Positions 40,596 through 53,435 of a stretch of 64,000 bases of DNA are shown here, piece after piece. The notes beneath the pieces were generated by a model. It had not been told where the DNA came from. It saw nothing but the letters and a program-made list of their open reading frames with translations, and searched no databases. Position 1 is the first letter of the stretch; each line of letters begins with the position of its first letter. The stretch is from contig CAWZYM010000229.1 of the NCBI GenBank assembly GCA_963966185.1, positions 431,001 through 495,000 on the forward strand. The letters run 5' to 3'. The stretch is from Rhabditoides inermis (lineage: Eukaryota > Nematoda > Chromadorea > Rhabditida > Rhabditidae). A program made the position numbers and the translations under genes.

Positions 40596-42458
40596 CTACT
40601 TCTCGCAGTCCACTTCCTCCTCCACCACCTTCTGCTCTCTTCGTTGGGGAGTGGACACGTCTGGCATCTCGTTGTTCTTCGTTTCTGGCAGGATGATAGC
40701 GCCCGCGATCAGAGACACCGCTGAAACAACGCACATGTGTCGTAGAAGAAAGTGGAAAACCAGTTTATGTGCAACACTTAAAGTATTTTACCCTCCGTCT
40801 TTGTCTCCTCCTGTAAATTCCCATCTATTGTCTTTCATGTAGTCCAAACTCCAACAACAAGATATGTTTTGGAAAGTTTATAGATTATAGAAAAATGAAT
40901 GAGTGGGTGTGAGCGAGCGTACCTATGAGTACAGTGGCGAATGTGATGGCGCTTCCCTTCCACACTGTGTGGTTGATGGTGACGAGCTGAGGAGCCAGCG
41001 CACCGCCGATCTACAACGAGCATGCCGTCATGACCACATTCAAACGACAATCGACGACAAGAACTCACCCTCTCGACCACCCCGAATGTGCCGACTGCGG
41101 TGGCGCGCATCAGAGTCGGATAGAGCTCGATCGAGTACTGCTTGTACACCGTGAAGAAGATCGAAGAGTTCACGATGCCTGCAAAACATGTCATCAACTT
41201 TGTGCTAGCTATATTTCAGCTTGTTAGCCTGAAAAGCGAATGTTGTTGTCTAACCAGCAGTGAGTGCGAGCGTGGTTCGGAGGGAGGTGGCGAGGGGCAT
41301 GATAGACGGCAGAATGAGGTAGAGCGAGAAACAGATGCACGTGATCGCTGAAAGAGACGAATCAGAATGTGATCAGAGTGTGTAATCGCTAGAAAAGGAT
41401 ACAGTACAAATCGTAACGACTGGGCTTTTTACGAGGGAGGTGTTATAGGTCCTCCACTCGGATTTACAATCTGAAGGCACCATTCGAAAGCTCTTGATCT
41501 CCTTAACAACATATCAAAAATTCAGCTGCCCTCGTGTCCATCAAAGTACCGTAATCTTCGTTTGAAGTTGATACCAGATTACTGTACTTTGCGTTACGTA
41601 TGTTGCACTATTCTTATCGGAGTGGGTCCCTAATAGTTATAGAAGACTATAGCTTCATAAAAACTTTCAAATATAAGATTTCATCGATTTAGAGCCGAGT
41701 TATGGTCAAAAACGTCGATGACTCCCTTCAGCGAGTGTCTGGACTTTGAAATTTTTGACGGTTACTTTCTATGTAAAGTATGCCTAAATCGAAACGAGGG
41801 CAGCTGATTTTTTGATATGTTAAACATTAGGTTAAGGGCTTTTAATTTCTACCTTATGAAGTAAATCCGAGTGGAGGACCTATAATACCTCCCTCGTTAG
41901 TAGCTTTTTTGCACATTTACTAGTAGTTACGATGTGTATTGTATGTAAACATGTGTGAACACTGAATGGATGATGGCTCACTCTGGCTTCCGATGAACAG
42001 AGCCCTCCTTCCGAACCAGCTGGAGTGGGTGTCCATGAGAACGACGAAGGCCGGCACCCACAGACGCAGCACACCGTATAAGGCGATGTTCATGAACGGG
42101 TTGCCGGCAAGCGTCTGCGAGCAGCCGGTGTCTCTCTCCCCCTCCCTCTCTCCCTCTCTCCCTCTCTCTCCCCTCCCTCTCTTCTCACTTGCACATCGAA
42201 TATGATGACTGCCACAGTGGTCTCGACGGTGAGCGCGGAAAGTATCATGACTATCGAGTATGCGAACAGCTGCCACGACGAGAACAGGTCCCACACGGAA
42301 AAGATCTTGCTGCAACCATGAATGTGTAGTTGTTGTTTCATTGACCTCACTTGTGCGCGCTCCCATCGAGCTGCAGTTGGTGGAGGTCCTGTGGGGTGAA
42401 GCGAGCAGAGCAGCGGTTGTACCTCAAACAACGCAGTGTCTCTCTCTGTCCTCTCTTC

Positions 42459-42494
<36 letters not shown>

Positions 42495-44348
42495 CTCACT
42501 TGGCCATGTCATTGAGTGCTTCGGCTGCCCTGTCGTACTGTCTCTTCTGAATCAGCCAGCGCGGAGACTCCACCCACATGAAACGAGACCAATCATGATG
42601 CACCCCGCAGTAACAGTAAAAAATGAGTAAAAACACCTCAAAACATAAAACATGAAACATAGCAAACTGATGCAGACAGCGACTCACCAGGGCATGATGA
42701 ACAGTACGGGCACGCAGATGAGGTTGGTCCAGACCAGGTAGGAACGCCACGAGGCAGTCACGTACGCACACACCGCAGCCACCTGCGGCAACACAAAGTC
42801 TGTGTTTGCTATCATCATCATATTCGCATGTGTTACGAAACGTTCAAAATGTGCGCGTACCTGAATGGCGATGCTCCACTGGAATGCGAGTGTCTGTACA
42901 ATGCGGTACTTGCCGCCCACTGTCTCCGAAGCAAGTGTCATCGAAGAGTCGATCTGGGAATTCAATGGCCGTCGCGATTTCACATACGCATACATTACAT
43001 ATGAAAATATCACATATCAAAAGCAAAGAAAATGACGACTCACGAGAACTCCGTACGCAAAGCCCATGCCGAGCATCGCAGCTGCTAGAATCTGAAGGAC
43101 AGGAGTGGGAAACAAGCAAAAACACACACAGAATAGTCGACTGTTTTAACAAACATATGACAGAATGAAATAGTTGTGAATGAGTCTTATTTATTTATTT
43201 GTGAACTACTCTCTCTGCTTTGTCAATTCCTCATTGAATGGAGTGTCTACCTGCCAGTTGGGGGCGACGCCTCCCGCGAGTCCGAAGAGAAGCACCTGCA
43301 GGGCGCCCACGTACGTGATCCACTTGCTGAACAACACCTACCCTCTCACTCTCTCTCCTTCTCTCTTTCTCTCTCTCTTCCCTCCCTCTCCTTCTCTCTC
43401 TATTCCCTCCCTCTCTCCTTCTCCCTCTCTCCCTCTCTCTTTCTCTCTCTCTCTCTCTCCCCTCTCGCTTGTCATCTCTCCCACTCACCGTCCAAAGTAG
43501 TCTGCTAGATGCCCGCCCAGCAACGCGCCCACTCCCGAACCAATCGCCTAATAGAACACGTATACATTGCTGCACGAACACAGCTACCTGTAGTGACTGT
43601 AGGTGTTGTGGTAGTTCCGAGTGTGGGCAGACGAAGTCGGCGTCTTCGTAGAGGGACAGGAACACTGAAGTGCTAGCGTTGCACGACGATATAGACGAGC
43701 AGATGTCTGCGTCCTGCAAACAAGTTCATCCTGATAAAAGATATAAGTTTTCGTTTTGCTTGCGCAGAAGAAAGGAGCGTCCATCCTCCATCATGCTCGC
43801 AAGTGATCTTTGTTTTCTCTGCAACCACACGCCATCATAACCGCCTTGTATCTTGTCCGCTGGCCTTGTCGCGCGATTACTGACACCGTTTTCTGACATC
43901 ACTCCCGCAAACAGATCATAGTTACATCTAGCACCTCATCTCACAGAGTGATAGTGTGAAACAACAAAACACAAAACATAGAACAGAGGACTAGTAGTGG
44001 GACTCACCGGTACAGTGTGCTGGCAGCTGGGTCGGAGAGAGGCGAACGAGACGAATACGTAGTTGCCGGCTGCGTTGATCATCATGTACTGGATACACAA
44101 CAGCATGAACAGCTGGTATCTGCAAGCGCCTCTTCATCACGTCATTATCAAAAGTACCGCAAAGCCTATTCATATTCAAGTTTCGATAACACTCATCTCA
44201 ACAATATCTGATTTTCAGTAGTCGACTGAAAAACAATGCATGATCGTTTGATATACCTGCCATAGTGTGTTGTTCTATCGAACACTTCTTCGAATGATTT
44301 GAGCGGTTTCGATTCCTCGCCCTCGATCGACTTGCGACGAATCTGCAT
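40596..44348 (-). CDS. SLC22-like organic ion transporter (major facilitator superfamily)
   Basis: About sixteen exons from 44348 to the stop at 40596. Diagnostic segments in order: THYGRYQLFMLLCIQYM (first membrane helix); a Cys-containing extracellular loop (DADICSSISSCNASTSV); AIGSGVGALLGGHLADYFGR, the conserved loop after helix 2; ASWRSYLVWTNLICV; MWVESPRWLIQKRQ, the SLC22 motif after helix 6; ELYPTLMRATAVGTFGVVER, the second-half motif; and the C-terminus IILPETKNNEMPDVSTPQ. SLC22 proteins have about 12 helices and move organic cations, anions or carnitine across the plasma membrane; the substrate cannot be told here. A probable 5' exon at 45877 (MECAGEKKRIIDESTQYT) would extend it. The acceptor before MWVESPRW (about 42590) has no AG where the frame needs one. 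A foldback element occupies the intron at 41430-41897. Confidence 0.88.
41431..41897. mobile_element. Foldback/MITE-like element in a transporter intron
   Basis: The left arm ACGAGGGAGGTGTTATAGGT, continuing CCTCCACTCGGATTTAC, is matched inverted at 41862-41897. A second nested pair, ACATATCAAAAATTCAGCTG with CCCTCGT (about 41508-41534), pairs with 41795-41820. The whole 467-bp segment could fold on itself. No coding capacity and no clear target duplication. Confidence 0.65.
43340..43462. repeat. (CT)n-rich intron tract
   Basis: Degenerate polypyrimidine repeat on the plus strand in a transporter intron. Similar tracts lie in neighbouring introns at about 42132-42182 and 42436-42497. Confidence 0.85.
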
Positions 44349-44541
44349 CTGAAAACATACGAAAAATACAGTACATGTTCATTACTTGAACAACTACGTT
44401 TACTCTATTGCAAGTAATAAAAACATAAAGTAACGAAGAACCAGTAAGGAGTAGCATGAACATATGTGAAACAGGTGACGCGTAGGGCGTAGGTAGAAGC
44501 ACGCATTGACTGCTACTGCGAACCAGGTGAGCGAGCGAGCG

Positions 44542-44598
<57 letters not shown>

Positions 44599-45942
44599 CT
44601 GTAAAGTCAAGTCGTCCCCATAATCAGTTCACGCGGGGTGAGAAGGGGGGAGAGAGAGAAGCATTGTGATGTTATTACTCTGATCAATCAACACTTTTTT
44701 CGAGATCAAGATGCAAAGGTTCACGGTACTTGCGAAATCATGTGACGAACACAAATGTACTCCCACGACCTATGTGATGGAAAACAGTGCTACAAAGTGT
44801 TCGCCATGGTTTTCAGATGATTCGAAAACTCGCGTCGATAAGCCGGCTCGCGCTGAACATATGCGCATTTATATCGTCCCAATCGGAGTCAATTTTCGCG
44901 GGACGCACGCAAATTTCAGCCAATATACTATGACCAAAACAAATTAGTAGTACGATAACAAAAACAGTTCGGAAATAGGAACATGAAATGATATTTGAAA
45001 TTATATCTTATTGGATGTAGGCATGTAGGTGAGAGTGAGAGATTGTCTGGACTGGCTGCGCGGCTGCAAAAAAAACGGATGTGCTGGTGCGGAAATGAGA
45101 AATGGAACTGATGATAGCACATAAATCAAGGATGCGATATCAGACGTTGTCATTATGACGTCATCGCTCTAGGTCATATATGCACGGAAGGTAGAAGTGA
45201 TTGCAAAGTGGCACGCGCCAGTCTCCTTTCTCTTTCTTTTTGATGACCACTCAACTGATTGCTATCACTGTCTGCATACATTGCATACCTGTATGCCTGG
45301 GGGTTGCATGAGAACTAGTTGACACAATTACACCCACGCTTTTCTAAGTGTGCCGTTTATTATTCATATCATCATCTTCATCAGTCCACAAGTATTCGTA
45401 AAGATGTATGATGTATGAAACTCTTTTATTTGTGTAGAACAACTGAAACAAATAATATTAATGAATTTCATATTTTAAAAATCAAAAATCAAATGACACT
45501 AATGTTTCTCTTGAGGGCTTGATCGAAAACTCACCCTGAAAAACATTTTGTGTTTTATAAATATAAACATGAATGATGAATATTGTAGGGTTATTTCAGC
45601 AGCTCTCGAGGTCGAGCAAGATCTTGTCGACACAATAGCCGGTCAGTCCTCAAACATATATACCATAGTACATTACAAAAAAGTCAGTTCTCGACATTTC
45701 AAGTTGGATCTTGGATGGGACGCTGTTGTGAACATCACGAGATCACGACACCTACATAATACAATATGGTCAGAGTAATGGAACGAGGCTGCAGCGATGC
45801 GGGGGTGATGATGATAGTGTCACTGTGTACTGTGTGGACTCGTCGATGATCCGCTTCTTCTCACCAGCGCACTCCATTCTGCCCTGCCGTCGGTCCTAAG
45901 TTAAGAGATGCGGTATCCTACAGTACATCCTACGGTATCCTA
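44349..45942. other. Transporter 5' region, probable first intron and leader exon
   Basis: A (GA)n microsatellite lies at 44537-44600. A minus-strand ATG at 45877 opens MECAGEKKRIIDESTQYT, followed by a possible donor (GTGACA) that would join in phase 0 to the exon at 44348. Otherwise AT-rich, with no other convincing exon. Confidence 0.4.
44537..44600. repeat. (GA)n microsatellite
   Basis: A GCGA run passes into an almost uninterrupted GA dinucleotide tract of about 60 bp. Confidence 0.9.
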
Positions 45943-46342
45943 TAGGGGGTTCTTAGCTACTCGGTAGAGTCTAACGCTTGTTCGGACCTCTGCGCTCTCC
46001 GTGAAAGCACACTATTTCGTCTTCCACTCGCGTGTTCGAGCCTCTACAGCATCGATAGATCCAAACAAGAACCTTGATCGAAGCGCGTTTGAGGCTCGAT
46101 AGAGGGGTAATAGAAGGTTGATAGAGGGTGCCTCGAACAGAGGCGAGCCTCTATCAACCTTCTAACAACCCTCTATCGCTCGAATTGTATTGGGGATTCG
46201 TTAGGGTCAAACGCTCCCGTTTGGGTCTATCGATGCTATAGAGGCTCGAACATGCGAGTGGAAGACGAAATAGTGTGCTTTCACGGAGAGCGCAGAGGTC
46301 CGAACATGCGTTAGGGTCTGCCGAGTAGCTAAGAACCCCCTA
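45943..46342. mobile_element. Palindromic MITE with TA flanks
   Basis: About 115-125-bp near-perfect inverted arms start TAGGGGGTTCTTAGCTACTC and end in the complementary GAGTAGCTAAGAACCCCCTA. An inner pair around GATAGAGG / CCTCTATC continues the foldback almost to the centre. TA sits at both outer ends, as in Tc1/mariner-type insertions. No coding capacity. Confidence 0.75.
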
Positions 46343-46352
46343 CAAGCATGTT

Positions 46353-46409
46353 ATGGTTGCCACAGCGTTTAGTGTTTTAACACCATGGTTGCCACAGCGT
46401 TCAGTGTTT
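46353..46409. repeat. Direct repeat next to the MITE
   Basis: ATGGTTGCCACAGCGTTTAG is repeated about 31 bp later with one C/T difference, both followed by TGTTTTA. Confidence 0.7.
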
Positions 46410-47038
46410 TAGGTTTTAGCACCAAGTAAGATTAATATCGTAAAACCGATATGAAAAATTCGTTTGACTATATTTCCCAGGCTATTTTATCAGGAACATC
46501 TAACATATTTGCATAATTGTACAAACTTTGCGCATTGTTGAGTTAGACAGATCAGGGATTAGGTATTAGGTTCTGCATATCGCCAAAAAAAACGCAGACA
46601 TCGCGTTTCGCACATATCTTCGCACTTCGCACGCAGTCGTTGGCAATTATTGCATGACACCTGAGTCGGTGAAAGAATATGTGTATGTTTTCAAATTGCC
46701 AACAGTTTTTCTTTTAGTTACCATTTTCAGAACGAGTGACACTCGAGTGTGCGCGGGTGAAGATGGGAATCTTGCAATGGATCTCCCGGTGCGTGGTCAC
46801 TCGGATTTGATTTTTGAAACGGGTCTTCTTATGGAGTGAGGATACGCGGGCACAAAAAGGCCTCCTCTCTTGGTTTGATTAGCACTGACTCATCTCATCT
46901 CACTCATAGAAGAGAGAGGGGGGAGAAAGAGAGAGGGGGGGAGAGAGTGGATAAAGAATATCCGAGGGGATGAACCAGTTTCAAGTTCGCCTCAGGCGCG
47001 GCGCGCATATTGCACAACACAATAACAACAATAACCGG

Positions 47039-47069
<31 letters not shown>

Positions 47070-47423
47070 AGGTGCTAGATAAAAGAAAGAAGAGGAAGAC
47101 TGGACAATAAACCACCATCACACGTTTTGTAACACACACGTGGAAACAAACATAGTAAACTAAGACGGGTTCTACTTCAGTACTTCCCATATGAGTCACA
47201 TCACTCGTGTCTGTCTCTAGATGGCTTCCGCCTTCAGGGTCATCTACAGTACCCACTGACGTCATAGATATCAGGGCCACGTCATCACGTGTTGAGGTGT
47301 TTAGGTAGTGTGCTTTGAACCCGTATCGAGTGCGAGTGAGTAAACACTAGTTGGATCCAGTTGCATCACTGGACGACCGCCAAAGGGAAAGGAAGTGCAA
47401 ATTCACTCAAGCGGATACCATAC

Positions 47424-47463
<40 letters not shown>

Positions 47464-48930
47464 GTGCACATCCATATCTGGTCCCGTCTCATAGTCCAAT
47501 CTCCCTAATATGTAATAATAGAGGGAGGGGAGGGTGTTGGATGAGAGTGAAAGGTGCTAGCCCCGATCGCTAAAAAGAGGAGAAGGCCGGATGAGACTCG
47601 TTTGCCCCATTGCGCAACCGCATTCGCACTTGTTCTTCTTCTTGATCTCTCTTTCTCTCCCTCTCTCTCCCTCTCTCTCTCCGGCTTACCCTGTTTCCTG
47701 TAGGCACTTTCACTGGTATGGTATGTGCACCATTCCGTGAATCATGTTCATATCCTAAAGCCAGAATCCCATCTGCCTTTCTGACATTCTGTACTTTATC
47801 TTACTGTACTTTCTGTTAGTAGTTAGTAAGAGGGTGACTTTAAGTGTTAGGTTTCATGTACTTGTTAATAGAAATAGTTTTTATGAAAACTTTTATGTAA
47901 CTTGAAGTCTTGAAGAGTATCCAGTAAGTTTCACTGTTTCACTGCCTGTCGTATGCCAGACGGCCCGGCGCCATGGAGAGACGACCCCTCCACTCTCCCA
48001 CCCCTGTCCTCCAATCAAGATTCGCCTTCCCGCCTTCGTTCTCTTGATCGAATTTGATTATGAATCTGAGTTCCCGTTCCAAAACCCCCCGAATGGCCAA
48101 TCCAGTCCCTCTTTTTTCGGTCGAATGCTTGGATAGCTGTCCCCCGACAGAGAGCAAATCATAAGAATGTGGGGGTAAAAAGTGATGGGATTCACACCTC
48201 GGCGCGTGTTTTTCGAGTGTATTGTTATGATGAGATGGGGTGGATTGGATCACTCTCGTTTCACGCCTGCTTGTTCCGAGTGATTGATCTGCCCGATTCT
48301 GGAAGGATTCGGGAGCAGCCACCCAACGTCTGATGATGAGAGATCCACAGCAAACACATTCCTTGTCACCACTAGGTGGTCGCGCTACCGTAATCTCGTA
48401 CTTTAATACCGTACAGTTCGCGTACGACAAAACCGTTTCTGATCACACACCGTATCTAACATTAGCATCCCCCATTCGACAAGTGTTCTTTCCGCCACCC
48501 GTTTCTTACCGTCTCTCCCTCCTCTCTATCCGGAGAGCCGTTTTTCATACCTTGGTTTCATGGCGCCAATTTTAGCGGCGCCTGAGGGGGGGGGGGATAG
48601 GTGAGGGCAGGTTGGCTGATGCCACTTTCACTCTCACTCTACCCTCAAGTGGACCGCGCCACTCGCAACACAACCTCGCAAGTCCCTCTCCTTTCCCTTT
48701 CCACCTTTCCAGCATATCCCTACCGTACACTTTCGCCTTGATCCCTCCAGCGATCTTTTACGGCGGTGAGTTGGATTAGTCCAGTCGCTCTGACCGTAAA
48801 AGCTGGGGGGAGGAGTTCGCGAATTCCACTATTACTCAGCAGTAAACAGTGGATGGATCTGGAATGCAGTCGCTATGTCTTTCTCATCTGTCCCCGCTAC
48901 TCCATTAGCTATTAGCTGTGCAAGATCTAG

Positions 48931-48973
<43 letters not shown>

Positions 48974-50416
48974 ACAACACCTCGGCGGCATATCTCCATC
49001 CAGCATCATAATAGCGTAATCCGCCGCCGTTTTGTCTTTGTATGTTGTTGTTGATTTGAATGTCCTTCCGTCTTCCCAATGTTGCAGGGGTGCAAATATG
49101 GTGGTATCGCATTCTATTCACACCCTCTTCGATCCGGTTCGGATAGTTCCCACTACCTGATAGCAGGAGAAGAAAAGAAACTCGCGCTTCCTCCCTCTCC
49201 CTCCATTCTAATCTCGCAACATTTCATATAGGAGACACGCAATTCGCATCAATCTAAGAAGGGGGGGGATGGATCCCCTCGTCTCCGTTCATTATACGTA
49301 CCTGATCCTCCCCTGCCCTGTATATACCCACTAATCGTCCCCCTTTCGCTTTCCGCCGCCATGTTTCTGGGCTAATCATGCGTGAGTGTGACTCCTGCAA
49401 TATATGCCTCCTCCCCTCCCCCTCTCTCTCTCCCCTCCCTCCCACTCTCTTTCCTAATCCCTCGAATCGCTCCTCGAAAGCGACATCTGCCTTATCTGAC
49501 CAGTCCAGGTTGCATTTCAATCTCCTCCCTAGCCGCCTAAGCGTCCTCTGCCAAAACTTCTTGATCTTTTTTACGTTACATTTATATTGCCACTCTTGCT
49601 TATCTTTCTCTCTCTCTCTCTATCTCTATCTCTCGAGTCTTCCGCCATTCTAGGAGATATTGTACCAAGTAGATGGGAACAATACCGGTATCCCGTCTGG
49701 CTGCCATCCACAGGAGGCAATGATAGCATTGATAGGCGTCTATCTGTGATAAGGGATCATCTAGCTCTGCGCAATCACTATCATTCTCACATGTGTTTAG
49801 TAGTCACGATCTGTTTTAGTATCATTATTTCCTCTCTTTCAATGTTTGAATTTTACTATGTTCTGATTTTTCACTTGACGCCTGACGCGTCCTTCTTTAC
49901 ATCTATATCACACTTACTTACCACCTGTCAGTTTGTCACAAAAACGCGTTACCTATCGTATTACACGTTTCATCGTAATACGATTCGGTCGCGTGCCGAT
50001 TGAAACTGTAATCCTCACTATTTTCATTTTTCATACTCATTTTGTCCGTATTTTGGTCTCCTTTTGCCCGCCGCGGGTCATTTGTTTTCCTTTTCTTTCG
50101 ATTTTCGATCCCGCTGCTCGTTTTTTGCAAGTCGATTGCGTACACCAATCACTTCTCATTTCCTTTCCCATATTCTTGTATCTTTCCCGCGTTCGCATGT
50201 AAACAACCATACTCTGTGTCGGCACTACGACCATTAATAATGCGCAGTTGCGTCTACTACTATATCCCATACTCGTTATCACACAATCACTAGCTTATCA
50301 GTTCAATACCATATCTCCTTAGTTTGCTACTACATGTATGATATGTTGTTTTGATGTTGCGGTGCACGCTTTACAATAATTTACATTATGGTCATAATAC
50401 GTTTTACTTCTAAAGT
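46410..50416. other. Gene-poor interval upstream of the paired-domain gene
   Basis: 4 kb with several microsatellites: GA-rich at about 46911-46947, 47039-47066 and 47428-47462; CT-rich at 47640-47682, 48933-48971 and 49604-49635. There is a G-run at 48587-48595. A 163-codon minus-strand frame at 47939-48430 has neither splice context nor family resemblance. The interval probably includes regulatory DNA of the Pax-like gene, inferred from position only. Confidence 0.5.
48933..48971. repeat. (TC)n microsatellite
   Basis: Uninterrupted TC dinucleotide run of about 38 bp. Confidence 0.92.
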
Positions 50417-51822
50417 ATGGAGGCTGCTCCGTGTGGTAGCAGTGGCTACCTCATCGACATTTCCTCCCCGGACACCCTCGAGAGAGACTTCTACGCGTGG
50501 CTCAATGTGAGTTTAGACTCCATTCATACTTCTTCACTATACATATCCTGCAGTGATGTGATCCCTATTTTTCAACGACGCTATGCTCTTGACTTTTTGC
50601 CGGCATCGTCTGTTCTGATCACTCTTTCAAATGACACTCGATGCTAAAGTGGGGTGCACTATAGAGGGATCCTAGGAGATTCCGGAATTAGCAAAATGTG
50701 ATCGACAGTGAATAGTCTAAACTCCATGGAAACATTGAAACTACCAAAACCAGTGGGTCTTTCCGCCAATTTACTGACGCTTACCCACTGAAATACGAAT
50801 ACGAGAGCCACATTTACCTTTACCTTACCCCAATAACAGTAGTCTTATTATAGGGTGAGGAGCTGTCGCATCGCGTTCCTTCGCAGTTCTACGAAGAGCC
50901 AGAGAGGGCGGCGGAGACAGGACACTTCTACCCACAGGAGTACAAACAGTACGACTATGAGGAGACACCGGAGGTGAATGCCCATTCCCTCCCTGTCTCG
51001 CTGGTTGTCTTTCCTCTTCTACCATACCATTCATATTCAAAGTAAATCAGAATCAAACACCCGAAGAGAATACCGCGGAATGGGAGGGCGCTTCCGGACT
51101 CTCGCATTCGTAGTCTATCCGTAGAGGGACTGGCAATACCATGGAACCCTTATATGATTTCAGCTGGTGTACCTGTCTCCCGCCTACGCCATTCCACCGC
51201 CCGGGATCTCGCCGTTCAAGGTGAGCACTCTGACGATCAGACTCTTCTGTTTGACAGATCTCGCTAAACCCCGCTTTACTAAAATTTCAGTAAAGTTTTT
51301 CTCAAAAAAGTTGTAAAATTTTACTCAAAAAAATTGATGGTTTTTTTCACTAAAGTTGTAGTGATTTTTTACTAATTTTTTTTAAATAAAATCTGATTTT
51401 CCGCTGTTTCAGTAAAATTTTCACTACAATTGTAGTAAAACTGGCTTTGCAAGATAATTTCAACACTCTGAAATGACGGCATATATATTTTGTTGAGGAC
51501 GCCTCTGACTCTCGTTCCCCCCTGGAAGCCCATCTGGGCTCGTCTCCTGCCTCCGTCTCCTCTGCCGACAGTGGGGTGGGCATAGACTACACTGGAGTGG
51601 CAGACGATCCCATGGGAAGAAGCAGTGGTGCGTTATCTATCACTATTACTATTTACTATCGTAGTAACGTAGTAGATCATTGCTTGAACTCGATTTTTAT
51701 ATACATGTCTTCGAAATTATCCCGTTTGTCATTCATTGCTCCAATGAGGTGCTGTTATTCTAAACTGTGAGTGAGATGGGCGATAACTACTGCCCGTTAG
51801 AGAAACCAGTATGCGAGCGCTG

Positions 51823-51865
<43 letters not shown>

Positions 51866-52896
51866 CGCTGCTAGTCCATGGGCTAATGAGACGGTCAGAA
51901 CAACAACACAAGCCGTAGTAGCAGCCATTACGGAGGCCCGGCCACAATCACAGCTCGTAGTGTTTTGATCTCTGCATTTCAATCGACCGGATCAGATATT
52001 GGAGAGGCAGAGGAAGGCGCAGATTGATTGCGCGTACATTAAATGTTCCTCCTGCTTCGTGAAGGCTTCAGGCTTCACGTATCAGTGTGCATTCCAAATA
52101 TTTTTGAAAAAATTCGTTCGGAATCGCAAACATGATTATGACACGTACAAAGCGGAATCACTCAGAAGAAGATGGTCATAGGTTTTTGCGCCCACAGTGA
52201 GATAGTGTGTTTTGCAGGCTGCAACCAGCTGGGGCGTCGCTACTCGCCCGGTCTGCCGCTGTCGATGGCCGAAAGGGAGCAGATCGTACAGCTGCACCTC
52301 AACAACTGGAAGATATGCGACATCTCCAAGCGGCTCGCCGTCACGCACTCATGCGTCAGCAAGATACTCAACCGGTACGCGCAACATTCATAATGATTAT
52401 ACTAAAGTGTCTTCTTTTCAAGTCACCTTGAAGAGTGAGCAATGTTCTGTTTTTGAGTAACTTGATGCACTTCAGCTACCGTCAGACGGGTTCGGTTCGT
52501 CCGAAAGACGCGAAGGAGGGCCGGACAGAGTCTCCATTGGTGAGAGCCATCCGGGACTATCGGGCACGACTCGGAATCACCAGGCAGAGCGACATCCGGG
52601 AACAGGTCCACACACTCAACATATCCTTTCGCCTTTTCCAAATTCCCATTGTTGTATTCATATTCATCCATTTTTGATCGGACAGAACAGAATGTAGCAA
52701 GTATAATAATAATCCGATTTAGCTGATCGCTGACGGGATCTGCACCCGGGAGAACGCCCCCAGCCGAAGCAGCATCAACCAGTAGGCTTTCCCCGTTTCA
52801 ACATCAACCCGTCCAGTTGCTATTCAATAATAATAATCTGTTTCCAGTATTCTGCGCACCAAACTCGACATCAAGAAACGGAAGCGAGGCGCCTGA
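50417..52896 (+). CDS. Pax-type paired-domain transcription factor
   Basis: Eight exons join with consistent phases: 50417-50506, 50854-50973, 51164-51220, 51498-51627, 52218-52374, 52476-52605, 52723-52781, 52848-52896, giving about 263 residues. The first half is a low-complexity Glu/Tyr/Pro-rich region (GHFYPQEYKQYDYEE, YLSPAYAIPPPG, SSPASVSSADSG). From about residue 133 comes a paired domain: GCNQLGRRYSPGLPLS, then CDISKRLAVTHSCVSKILNR in the PAI half with the recognition helix, then RQTGSVRPK, and a RED half with ITRQSDIREQ and SRSSINHILRTKLDI. It ends six residues later at KKRKRGA, so there is no octapeptide or homeodomain. Paired domains bind DNA as developmental regulators in the nucleus. 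The C-terminal position is unusual, since Pax proteins normally carry it at the N-terminus. Poly(A) signal at 53179-53184. Confidence 0.88.
51829..51862. repeat. (CT)n microsatellite in intron
   Basis: CT dinucleotide run in the long fourth intron of the paired-domain gene. Confidence 0.9.
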
Positions 52897-53435
52897 GCAC
52901 CAGACCAACAGATCTTGAATCCACCGTATCCCATAGCCCTTCTTAGATTGTAACGTACTCCACTAGAACCACTAGAACTGCGTCTTTCACATGAATTATA
53001 CGTACTACTTATCATGCTAATCCCCTTGCAAATATCGAATCCCGTGAGCTCGCCGATCTCCAATCACTTATCACATCCCCACTGCCTTTCCAACCACTTC
53101 CCACCTTGCCTTGTATGCATTTTAATATTTGTACGTGTTATGCTATTTAAGTTTATATTATACTCGCTACAGTATCAGAATAAAATGATTACCTGAAAGA
53201 AATAGCCAATCTACATGCCTCAATAATGTCATTTATATTTACAGTTGTCTATGGTCGGACTTGAACCAAAAGACTGACGACTCAATCACGAATGCAACCA
53301 CAAGAACCCTGCCAACTTGTCATGAGTGAGAATAACATGGATAATTTATTGTTTACAAAATCTACAAAATCACCGGTACTTTAATTACTAAATTACAGAG
53401 TGTAAGTGTGAGAGGAGGAAGGTGTATATGTGTGT
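52897..53435. other. Convergent 3' interval
   Basis: 3' UTR of the paired-domain gene (AATAAA at 53179-53184), then a tRNA-like relic, then the 3' side of the minus-strand dehydrogenase gene. Confidence 0.5.
53250..53313 (-). pseudogene. tRNA-like relic
   Basis: The minus strand contains GGTTCAAGTCCGACC, a good B-box/T-loop, preceded by TGGTTGCATTCGTGATTGAG, a weak A-box. Acceptor ends do not pair well, so this is a degenerate tRNA or tRNA-derived SINE, or chance. Confidence 0.35.

Noticed and set aside
42090..42512. 140-codon frame with RERERE runs, and similar Arg/Glu or Ser/Leu frames over GA/CT tracts (43231-43719, 55061-55306, 56733-57278)
   Set aside because: These are translations of dinucleotide microsatellites inside introns of the genes described.
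47939..48430. 163-codon minus-strand open frame
   Set aside because: No splice context, no recognisable domain, and mixed composition in a gene-poor microsatellite-rich interval.
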